64,000 bases of DNA from Struthidea cinerea (Eukaryota > Chordata > Aves > Passeriformes > Corcoracidae). Under the pieces are notes generated by a model that had not been told where the DNA came from, searched no databases, and was given only the letters and a program-made list of their open reading frames with translations. Below, piece after piece: positions 1 through 10,329 of this stretch. Numbering within the stretch: the first letter of the stretch is position 1; each line of letters begins with the position of its first letter. Location: the NCBI GenBank assembly GCA_013397865.1, contig VZTI01004082.1, positions 1 through 64,000 of the forward strand, read 5' to 3'. The position numbers were made by a program, and so were the translations under genes.

Positions 1-1639
1 TAAAGTCACCCCACGACAAATGGGAAACAACCTCAAGGAGTTACAGCTTTGAAGTGTCTAATAAAGACAAGTTTTTCCTTCTTTGAGACAAAATGTCAAG
101 TGGAAACGTCTATTGTGGATGATAATTTCTCAGTGCAGTGAGTGAGCACAGAGCTGACAAATATGTAGTGGAGGGTTTCGGAAAACTAGCTGTGGTTTTG
201 AGTCACCAGTTGTACATTAAACCTTTATGTGGCCTGACACTATGTGCAGCTCTTAGCAGAGGTGTAACAGAGAAATATATTGCATTCAGTGTTTCCTCTT
301 TTAGGGCTTGCCAACTGTTTTGTAATTCCCACTGGTGACAGAAGTCTTTGAATCCCAGGAAGTCAAAAGGATAAGTAGGTGCTCAGCATCTCTTCTCTGA
401 GAGGACTGAGTCAACAGGCTCACTGCAAATTAGACCCCAGGGCCGTGCTGGTAGGGAAGTGTGAACCTGCTGGTGGGCAGAAGATGAAAGGTCTATAATC
501 TCCCTGATCAGCATCACTTCTGCAGCCCTGAGACAATGCAGCAGTTTGGCTCTGTGTAACAGAGAGCTTTGCCTTGCCTGGATGGGGAGTGTCTGCCCGA
601 AGTCCCATCCGCCCATGGTGATCCTATGCATGCCAGCTACAGAACAACAGTTTTCCATAGTTTTCTGCACTGCAGCATTACAAACTGTGTCACACTTCAC
701 TGGTTGTCTAAGGATATGGCTTAAGTTCAGGACTAGAAATCTCACTGGGTAGAGCAAAGAGCAAGTAGCTTTTGCACCACACCTATACGACAGCTATGAT
801 AACATTCACAAACCTTCAGGATTTGGCCTGATTATTTTATTGGGCAGAAAAATCAATCTGCAGCATAAGTTTATCCTTTAATTTTGAACTCTGTTCCTGC
901 TTCCTCAGAGATCTTGTTTCAGCATGCTAAAAGGCATAATTTTTCATTCATATTAGCTCAAGCAATGCAACTCATGCAGTTCAAAGACTGTGTTATGTTA
1001 AGCTGCAGGCTTATATGCTCAAAAACTTGTTAGCTGCTCATATTTGGCAGGGGGGGTAGTGGAGGCTACAATGCATTGTACACCTTCAAACTTTGCTTCG
1101 CTCTTAATGTAGTATAAATAAAGCCAAGAAACCATATGGGTATAAATGCATTCCAGGAGACGTAAGCCTCATGGCTGTATCTCATGCAGATAGATATAGT
1201 TTCACTATCTAACTTCTCTAGCAGCTTTCCAGTGGCATTCAAAACAGTGATATGAGAACCCACACAAAAGCTACAGGATATAAAAGAGATACTAAAATAT
1301 TTGCAAGGTTCATCTATATACTGTACTGGGCTTTTCAGTCACCCTAAGTTAATGTAGCTGCAACTTTTCTTCTCCTAAAGAAAGACCCATGATCAAAGAT
1401 ACCTTTTCCTTATTGCTGACTTGTGATGAATGACATTCATCTGACTGAATAGTCAAGCTAAATCAGACAGCTGTGTTTTGCTTGAATAAGTTTATAAAAG
1501 ATACACATTTTCCTATCAGTCCTAAAGCACATGGCAGCTTGATGGAAGTAAATTTGTGCAGGGGTTTGCTTCCTGCTTTCTGATTTCAAACCCAAACTGA
1601 GAAGCAAGCCTCAGTTTTCAGAGGATTTAGGATGGTTGG
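1..1639. other. Intergenic DNA downstream of PIK3R1
   Basis: AT-rich single-copy-looking sequence. Open frames of up to 124 codons exist on both strands, but they overlap one another, lack recognisable domains and have no convincing splice partners, so I treat them as chance. I see no gene, RNA or clear repeat here. Confidence 0.6.
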
Positions 1640-1775
1640 GGAATGGTTGGGGTTGGAAGGGATCCTAAAAGTTATCCTGTTGCAGTTCCCCTGCCATGGT
1701 CAGAGATAACTTTCAGTAGATCAGGTTGCTCAAAGCCCCATCCAGACTGGCTTTGAACAACTGCGGGAATGGGAC
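1640..1775 (-). mobile_element. CR1 LINE 3' fragment (truncated)
   Basis: The plus strand reads GAATGGTTGGGGTTGGAAGG, then a CCCCTGCCATGG-type block, a CAGGTTGCTCAAAGCCCCAT block and a GGGAATGGGACA block. In that order these are diagnostic of the reverse complement of the avian CR1 3' region. The element therefore lies on the minus strand with its 3' end at the low coordinate; only the last ~135 bp remain. Several substitutions against the CR1 pattern suggest an old copy. The octamer tail normally found beyond the 3' end is not evident. It borders the CpG-rich island that follows. Confidence 0.85.
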
Positions 1776-1859
1776 AATATACATAAAGTTCACTAATCAT
1801 CCATGAAACTGAAGCTTTCTGTGAGGCTGAAGAGAAAACCGAGCTCTTTGGCCCCACTC

Positions 1860-2740
1860 TGCAGCTCCTGCAGCTGCACAGACTGGCTGTGCTGCCCCGG
1901 CACTCCCGCCGGTCCCTGCCGCGTCTCCAGCTGCCTCCTTCTCTGGGTCTCCACTCCGCGTCGGCTTTAACTGGGGCTTCCTCTGCACTTGCGTGATGTG
2001 TTGGGCAATGCAACCCTGTTCGGCGCCTCTGTTCGGGTGCTCGCGAAGCATCTGTGCCTGCGATGTCCTACAGCCAAAAGGAAAGGCTGTCCTTGCTGAG
2101 AGCCGGCCAGCCCTCGTGCCGGGGAGAGCGCGTTCCCTCAGCCTCCCTGAGCAAGGAGGCTCAGGAGGGAGGGCACGCAGCTGCCGAGGAGAAGCTCCTG
2201 CTTGCCGGGTGCACCGTACTCTGTGTTCCTGCTGACATGCCCCTCGGTTTATGGACACGGGGTCGCTAACACGGGGCTTCAAAAAGCCAGGCCCAGCCGG
2301 CGCCGGCCCTGCTTGCAAGAACCCGAGTGGCTTGGGTGGTTTCCAGACGCCGGCTGTGAGCGCAGAGCCTGGAAGCAGAGCCGGGCAGGAGACGCCGGCC
2401 GGCCGCGCCCGTGCGCCCGAGCTCGGGGGCTCGCTGCGAGCTGGGTCACGGCACCGCCTCGGCCCCACCGCAGCGGGGCCGGGAGCAGCCAGCGAGGGTT
2501 TCCTGCTGCCCTGGGCACGTGGCACTGCTGCCACCCTGCAGCAAACGGGCACCCTCGAGCACGGAAGGCTGCCACATCCTCAGTCTCCCTCCCACCCAGC
2601 GGGTCTCCCCGGCTCCCTTTATGCCGTTCACGGTTAGAGCTGCTCCAAACCGCGGGGGCTGCGGCCGTGGGGCAGGACACGGGGCTCGTCTGCTCCGCGC
2701 TGGCATCCAAGGCACAGCGCAGGGACCTGGGAAGGGACAA
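1860..2740. promoter_or_regulatory. CpG-rich island in intergenic DNA
   Basis: About 0.9 kb of GC-rich, CpG-dense sequence (for example GGCCGCGCCCGTGCGCCCGA near 2401) rises sharply out of AT-rich flanks. CpG density this high normally marks an unmethylated promoter or regulatory island. It lies about 14 kb beyond the PIK3R1 3' end, so it is not that gene's promoter. Long open frames cross it on both strands, including 251 codons on the minus strand at 1797-2552. These are Ala/Pro/Arg/Gly-rich, overlap each other and look like products of base composition. It may start an unannotated non-coding RNA or be a distal element; transcription cannot be judged from sequence. Confidence 0.6.
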
Positions 2741-4764
2741 ATAGAAAGGGAAGTTTGGCTGCTCCCCAAATGAAGTGCAGAAACAGCAACACAATTACCA
2801 TCCGTGCGACAATCATTTCATGGCCCCAAAGCTGTAACCACACTGCTGTTTTGAAAAAGAGAACATAAATGGAAGATCAATTCCTGATTTATCACAGAAG
2901 GGAATTAGATCTATTCCTTAGTTATATTGGCTTATGAGGTCATCATGGCTTATGCCATGTTCTCAGTTTTTGTCTTTCTTGAAGAGATGCTGTACTGCAA
3001 ACCAAGCGTCTAAAGTGCAGAATTTTATGTAATTATGACTGTGCTTTTTTTTCCTGACAGAGATATAAAATTAACCTTTATTCCCTTAGTCCTTCCAGCG
3101 TAGTGTTCCTGGTGCACCTTCCTCCCTCTCCACTCCCTCCCTCCACCCAGCCTCCAACAGACTTTAAAAAATACTGCAGGAGGGGCTTTTTACTGCTCTA
3201 ATCACCCCTCATTTGTGCTGGCAGTAGCTCCTGGTCAGGGCTGCTTTACATCAGGCCAAGCAGAGGTCAGGCTCCTCAGAAGATCAAGCAAAGCATGGTT
3301 TACATTTCCTTGGTGCTGCTAGCTTTCTGAATATTCTGAGTTGGATTCCCCTGCCCACTGCAACTATCCTGTTCTTTAAAATTTTGGAATTGCTAATGCT
3401 TTTATTTTCAAAAGGAGAGGACTGCTACAAACCTAAGCCTCACCTGCAGCATAGCCTGACTTTGTAATAAAATACAAGGCGTGGTGTAACCAACAGCTGA
3501 ACACCAACTGGGACTGGTCCAATAATGAGCATGGTGATGGTGCCCATCAGGTGCACACGGACACCTTGCTCTTGCCCTCTGAAGTCACTGATTCAAGCTA
3601 CTAAAAATCAGGAGAACAATTGCTACAGAGAATTTCATCGTCACAGAAACAAAACAGGGCTGGGGAGAGCCAGGGGCCCACGGGTCAGGGCAGGGAGAAG
3701 GCTGGAATCTCAACACCTTGTGCATTGTCCCGGTTCCCAAGCATAAAACATGATACTGACTTTGTGCCTCCCAGAGGTTTTTTGACAGCTGATAGTGTTT
3801 GCTGCAGCAGTGTTTCAGTTTCTGTTTGAGGTAAACTGCAACCATAATACATTGTTAAAACGAAGAAAAATATTTCCAAGTGCAAACTGGAATAACAACC
3901 CATGTGTACCGGGCAGTTCCTAAACTATACCCTGCCATGCACGCTTTCTATGAGAGACTCCTGCAGCAGCCCTTTGTGGTCGGTACCCCTGCCCAGTGCC
4001 TTGTGCTCATACTCACATGACTTCCTCCTCAACATAGCTTTTGCCACCAGCAGATCTTCTTGAGTGCTTTCTTTGAAAATCTAACAAAAAAATACCCAGA
4101 GCATTCTTCTAGTCTCTCCCATTAGTCATACCTTTAAAATATCTAAGCAGTTTATTTTAAGCCACTCCTTCACCTAATTCCATGTCTCTAATCAAATTAT
4201 CCTGCTGTTAGCTGTTCTCTCAGTAATCCTCAAAAAACTGTTTTCCAGCTAAGCTGATCTGTAACAAAGTCTACTCCACAAGCCTGAGTGCTGGGGCCAG
4301 AGCTTGGTCCCTCCACCCTGACCCACAGCTTGTAATGTCTTGGATGTTTGCTCTTGGGGTTGTTTTCCCTGAACAAGTCAAGGTGATGCCACACTGCTGA
4401 ACTGCTCCACAAGCAAAGCCCATTTCAGAGGATTTCAAAATCCATTTACAACAGTTCTTGGCTTCCTTCTATACTCCAGAAAAGAGATGTCAAATGAGAT
4501 GAGGAAACCCACCAGCTGGGACGTTTTTTTCTTGCCACAGGAATGGCATTGTTGTTTGGTGGGGTAAAACACAAGTGAAGGGAGATCAGTCTTCTGCTCA
4601 TTAAAATGGCTAATTGCTAATGGGCTTCTGTCTCTGAGTCAGTTTAAGAAATCAAAAAGCAGCTTGTCCACAATGGAGTACTCTCACTGTGATGCTGTTA
4701 CATACTTGAAATAAGACTTTTCCAAATGAAAACTCTTGTTAGTATTATTAAAGTAGATAAATAG

Positions 4765-4861
4765 TGTCTACTAGGGCTTATAAATAATTAAGTAGATGCT
4801 AGAGTCGGGTCTTGAACCTTGGTATCTTATATCCCCCAGTGAGAGATCTAGCCATTGTACC
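4765..4861 (-). mobile_element. tRNA-derived SINE relic (MIR/AmnSINE-like)
   Basis: Read on the minus strand, this stretch resembles a tRNA head. It has a TGGCTAGA A-box-like segment (about 4847-4854), then an arm, then GGTTCAAGACC (4808-4818), which fits the RNA polymerase III B box GGTTCRANNCC. An AT-rich TTAATTATTTATA body follows. The spacing and the 'aatggctagatctctcac' head recall the degenerate tRNA-like 5' part of amniote MIR/AmnSINE elements. The family assignment is from memory; an unrelated tRNA pseudogene is an alternative. Confidence 0.5.
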
Positions 4862-5919
4862 TTCATATCCCTCCTAATTGCCTGTCATCGCTCTGGGCCA
4901 GTGAATATTTAATTATTTCCACAGAGAAGAATAACTCCCACGAAAGAGATTGGTATTGGTGGAGTCTGGTAATGACATTGCTTTGCTAAACGTGGTGTGC
5001 GGTTGTAACGTCACAATGCTCTTCCAGAAGTACTGTGTCCTTGGTCATTTCTCCCAGACACTGAAAGCGGAAGCTCAGCAGTCACAGAGCCTGGCCAAAG
5101 TGCTTCTTTTAAGAGGTGTTTTTTTTCCTTTTTCATGTATGTGCCTAATTTTTCACTTTTCATTGTGTATGGATTGAGTGTTCTCTCATGCCTTTCCTCC
5201 CCGCCTCACAGAAGCTTGTGGCAGAAAGCTAAGAGATAAGGCTCTGCTGCAACAGAGGAAAGAAGAAATGTGACCAATTGCAATGACAAGCTTGCACTGG
5301 CTAATTTAATACACACTCACATGAATTCTGCTTGCCTAATATGCTGTGTTAGTCAGTGCAATAGTCAGATGGCCACAAGAAAAGACAGAACAGGAGGAAA
5401 AAGAATCTGAGAAGGGAAGAATCTGCCCATATTCCAAGGGATGGATGAGTGAATTTTTGGTACACCAATATTTTAGGTTAATTATGTCTCCTTCTTTCCA
5501 GAATCATCTAGATGAAAGGAGACAAGCTGATTAGAGTCATCAAACTTTCCACCAGCAGCCTGGTCTGACAGAAGAAGTGTCCTCCCAATTAACTTCTATT
5601 AACATAAGGCCAAAAATGAAGTACAGTGGCTCTAGTGCTACTCGGTAAGACTGAGGAATCAAGGGATAGACAGAGTTTAACAGGCCCATGTAGCATAGTG
5701 GGTTCTCTGACAGAGCTTCATCTAGTGCCTGGAATGAATTCCAGATGGGAAGAACTGCAATATCTGCCTTGAAAATTATTCAGGATGATATAACTTTGTA
5801 CTAGTATGACTCTTTATCTAAAAAGCTGGAGGGAAAAATTGGCTTGTCACTGGTTAATCTGAAAGTTGTTACTATTTTTTTTAGTTTTGTCTAAACTAGG
5901 AGTTTTTTAGTTTTGTCCC

Positions 5920-5976
5920 TTTGTTGTTGTTGTGTTTTTGTTCATTTTGGTTTTTTGGTTTGTTTTGGTTTTTGTA
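5920..5976. repeat. T/G-rich low-complexity tract
   Basis: Interrupted TTG, TTTTGG and TTTTG runs on the plus strand, with no fixed period beyond the short (TTG)n core. This is simple sequence typical of bird non-coding DNA. Confidence 0.8.
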
Positions 5977-6926
5977 CCTGCAGTGTATGGAAATAAAAGG
6001 AGATTCTATTTTACTCATACTTGTTCAATTAATGGGGAATGACAAAGGAGACAAATGGCAGGAGGGAATAAAAATTTAGAAATTCATCAGATGGAAATGC
6101 AGTGACTAATCTATGATAATTCAGGGATTAATGGGCTGAATCCAGCATGATCCTAGGGCTTTTGTTTTCTCTCCTTCCACTCCAAGACAAAACCTCCCAT
6201 TATGGCTAAACATAGGGTAATAATGAAAAAAATTCCTCATATTTATTCTATTTGGTGAGAGTTTTCCAGAATGGAAAGGAGGAGGAAGCCCTGTTTGAAT
6301 GACTGAAAATTTAAAGGACTAAATTATCAGGAAAAAGGTTTCTAACCAAGTAAATGTTATTTTCATGCAATATGAGTTCTGAATATATGGGCAGGCAAAT
6401 ACTGGATCTATTATGGTCCACTCCGTATTGGATGGCAGCTAATGAACTCTTGGCTTCAACACGTTCGGATAGAGTACTACCTTAATTCTTCTTCCTCTTT
6501 CTGTTAATGGGAAGAACAGCAGCTGGGAAGAACATTTGCTGTGGGCAGAGTGTAGACTGCATTAAGGATCAAACATTTGAGCAGAACATTTCAACAGGGA
6601 TGCAGAACCCATTTAGATTTCAGCTGTGAACATGTTCCATCTTGTTTAAAATTGAGACTCTTAGAATGCCTCTGCAAAAGCTGAGAAATATTAGAAATTA
6701 AGATTGCATTTACTCTTGAAGCAAAAGGTCGTAAGAATGAAATGAGAATATTGCCTTATTTGTTTATGTTTGCAAATTCATGGTGTAATTTTAGTACGTG
6801 TAGCTATGGTACTGCACACTCCAGAGTTTGAAAGTGAGTCTCACAGACTCTTGCAGAGATGGCATTCTGACAGATTATTCCAGAACTTTTGTTTAATCAG
6901 TCGTGAGCTCTGGGAAACTTAGGGAG

Positions 6927-6959
<33 letters not shown>
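6927..6959. repeat. A33 homopolymer
   Basis: Thirty-three consecutive A residues on the plus strand. No retrogene body or target-site duplication is recognisable beside it, so it is recorded as a simple repeat rather than a retroposon tail. Its length is probably not exact in the assembly. Confidence 0.9.
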
Positions 6960-6962
<3 letters not shown>

Positions 6963-7961
6963 GTATTCTAAGTGTGAACCAAAATTGTGGAAAAAAGCCA
7001 AAGCATAACATCACCTGACATTTCTGAATGTAAAACTTGAAATAACTATGTGGAGTTGATCATCACAGGTGACTCTATAATGGGTCTAACTCCCAAAACC
7101 TTAAAAAATTTGGCATCCAGGTCTGAATTATTTCAGTATCTTTTTATTAGATACTTGATTAGTCCCTGTATAATAGCTTCTGTGGTTTATCATTCCTTCA
7201 GTTCTACCTGCAGTCTAAGGGTTTTGCTGTCTGGTAGTTGTAGCAGCAGTTCTTCATTCAGTTGTCCTGCTGTATTTGCTGTGAATTTGTGTAATCACCC
7301 CTCAGTATTCACAGTTTCCCAGGCTATAGAATTTCACATATTATTTATATTCATATATTTTAAATTAACCACCTGTTAAGTTTGTTTGATGCTCTTGGAC
7401 CTTGTGTTCTAAGAAGCAGTAACTAAATTTTCTCTGTTTGCCTTCTCTCTGTCTTTCAGAAGTGGTTATACCTATCACACCTCCTCATCAGTCTCTTTCC
7501 TGAACTAAAGCACCTTAGTCTAGCTTGTGTCCTCTTTCGGTGAAGCTATGCCGCACCTTCAACCACATTTGTCATGCTACTTGTACCTTTGCTAGCTTTT
7601 TCATCTGCTTTTCTAGATAAAGCAGACAACAACTGGATGTAGTCAAAGATTTCTGCTGTCTTTGAAACAGTTGAGTTGTTTGCCAATTTACAAACTGAGC
7701 CTCTTTGGGATAGGTACTATATAAGGCCTTTCTCACAGGTTCAGGTTTGATGAGGCAACACTGAAGTGTGGAGTTCCACTGCCAGCCTGAGGATCAAAAA
7801 CAGGTGGGTCTCTATGGGTCTTCAGGTTGATTGTCCTCCTGGTGCCAGGGTGGCTCTAGCAGTGACACTTACGCACTTGTCCTATGTGCCTGAATAAACA
7901 CTTACCAAAAAAACAACAAAAAAGAACTGAACAAAAAGACCCACCAAATCCCCTGAACAAC

Positions 7962-8014
7962 CCCCCCCGCCAAAACCCCCAAACAAACAAACAAACAAAC
8001 AAACAAACCCCCCA
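7962..8014. repeat. C/A-rich tract with (AAAC)7
   Basis: C-rich blocks flank seven perfect AAAC units at 7981-8008. Short repetitive open frames on both strands here (PQTNKQTNKQT-like on plus) come from the microsatellite. Confidence 0.9.
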
Positions 8015-9367
8015 AAACAAGCAGCTTTTAGAAGCATCGCAGTTTGCAGTTTTAGAAGAGGAAATGTACACCTCCCTTTGCCATTACTAACGAAAAAACC
8101 ACTTCCTCTCCACACCCCACCCCAGCTATCTCCACAAAGAAACAAGAGACAGAAAATTCTGAACCTTCCTAAGTAAGGTGACCAGCAAGAGAATATCTTC
8201 TCACCACCCCCCAAAATTTGCTCTCATATCAGCTGTTTGACCCATCCTGAAAGGGTGGGACTCCTGATGGCCAGGTGAGACAAGCATCTGATCAGACTGT
8301 CAATTTGCCCACTCTCCCCCACTCCCACCAGTTTATTTTTCAGACAGGGAGATGAACATGCAGAAGACAAAATCCACCTTGTGTGAACAATGTATAAACA
8401 AAATTTATGGTTCAGATTCAAAGGACAAAGAGATCAAGAAACTTGGTCATCTGTAAGAACAGTAAAGCTCTCTAATTGGGAAAGACAAGTTCTATTTTCC
8501 ATTGCAAATATTATTCAGGTGCAGTGGGTGCAGTCAGTCAGGCAGAAGGGGAAAAGGTTTCTATGACACTAGTACAAAAGCAGTCCACAGGAACTTGTGG
8601 CACAAAAATGAAGTGAGACTGGTAATTTACCTTTTCTCACTTACAAAAGCAATATCATCAGAGCTAGGTAAATTATTGAAAAAGTTGTCAAATAAATAGC
8701 CTAATGGATGTGATCACCATTTTGCTGGTTGAACAGCATTTGAACAAGTGCTCCTCCAATAATCTGCAGAAAGGATTGTCTGAGTGAAGTTTTAATGTGA
8801 CTTTTCTTCTACTGAACTTTTTAAAATTAATACCCTTGATGCAATTTTATCACTCACTGATAGTTTTTGCACTATGATACTGCTCCCTTGTAAATGATAG
8901 GAGAAGACTTTCTCCTTTACCAGACCATGTATGTCTTCAAGGCTAGGAGGCCTGACCAGTGATTTTGGTTCAGCCACATTTAAAAATTTTGGTAAAAAAA
9001 CCAGAAAACATTTAAAAATATTTTAGTGTAGCAGCCTGGCAGGGCTAATCACTTTAATTTAACAGCAAAAATAGTGACGTGAATGGCAGCCAGATCTAAC
9101 TATAGGGTAGATAATTCTGGGGAGACATATTGTGTGGGATTAGATGGAATCAGTGAGCCTAAAGAGATTTTGGCACACACAGCCCCATCATGTATATTGG
9201 TCCATTTCTTGTTCAGACCAATTTCTGTTGTGATTGGAGTTGTCTGGAGGGAAGGGGTCTGAAACAAACAGTCAAGGGTCTTTTCTAACTTGGAGTTTCC
9301 AATCAGTGTAATAGTTTTTTATGCTTTATGGTTAGTCTTCCACGGAGCCATAAAAGATTCTAGCACG

Positions 9368-9460
9368 TTCACTGGCCTTTTTTTTTTTATTGTTCTGTTC
9401 AAATGTTCATGTTTCACTGGCCTTTTTTTTTTTATTGTTCTGTTCAAATGTTCATGTTTC
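9368..9460. repeat. 45-bp tandem duplication
   Basis: Two adjacent copies of a 45-bp unit starting TTCACTGGCC, followed by T11 and ATTGTTCTGTTC. Copy 1 is 9368-9412; copy 2 starts at 9413, and the match persists to about 9460. The copies appear identical, T-run length included, so the duplication is recent or very well conserved. An open frame across it shows a 15-residue repeated peptide, which is incidental. Confidence 0.95.
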
Positions 9461-10263
9461 TGGTCTAAAAGACTAGGCAGTGTTAAGCTTTTTCAGTATG
9501 AAGGAGCCAAACCAAAAGACCTTTGATTTGTGGATGGATAAGGTACAGTTATGAAAACACTAGTCCAGTCTGGTTTCTGTGTCATACTCAGATCTGGCTG
9601 GGTTTGGCTTCCTGTTCTGTTTTTAAGTTTTATATGTACAAAGCAGAAGGTTTGTCTTTGCTAAAATTGTGTGTGATGGGTTTTCATGGTGGAAAAATCT
9701 CCTAGACTTTGATCCTTTGGCATCCAAAGCCAGACTCACATTGCAGACCAATTAAGCCTTAAAATGTGAATATTGATCTAAAAATAGTTCTGATCCAGAT
9801 ATCAGTTCTTGAGCTGTTATACTCAGTAAAAAACGAAGAACTCAAACTGCCTATAGAAAAACATCACCACCTTTATAGCTCTACAATTACCCATATCAGC
9901 CAAAGCCTGCCTTGTTTTCTTGCAGTAGTCATTAAAGCAGGGATGTGAATTAAATCTTCCCTTTTTTCTGGTGAGTGGCAAAATGAGCAGGCATTATAAT
10001 CAGTTTTTTATATCGAAATGAGTATTTTTATTTATATGGAGTAAAACCACCAATGAATTGAAACTAACTCTATAGTGGGGTGGAAATAGCATAAAGCATT
10101 ATGAACATCTTCTATCTGACCTCAGCCTCTGCCCACTGAAGACTCTCCTACATCTCACATGTGTTAAGTGACTACTAGTATGGTCACTGTTGGCTAACAG
10201 GCTATATCAGATGGAAAATGAAGTCCTGCTTTTAATTTTGAACCCCCATATGGGCCTGTCAGT

Positions 10264-10329
10264 TAAGAGTTGGACTTGATGATCCTTGTCGATCCCTTTC
10301 AACTCAGAATATTCTGTGATTCTGTAATC
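10264..10329 (+). mobile_element. CR1 LINE 3' end fragment
   Basis: The segment GAGTTGGACTTGATGATCC, then a GATCCCTTTCAACTCAGAA block, then ATTCTGTGATTCTGTA matches the avian CR1 3' terminus. Its octamer tail is two ATTCTGTG-like units. Only about 65 bp remain, typical of severe 5' truncation during target-primed reverse transcription. Orientation is plus, opposite to the copy near 1.7 kb. Confidence 0.9.

Noticed and set aside
1797..2552. 251-codon minus-strand open frame
   Set aside because: It lies in the CpG island, is Ala/Pro/Arg/Gly-rich, overlaps long frames on other strands and shows no domain; long frames are expected from base composition there.
6860..6959. A33 run considered as the tail of a processed retrogene
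   Set aside because: No gene-like sequence precedes it and no target-site duplication is visible.
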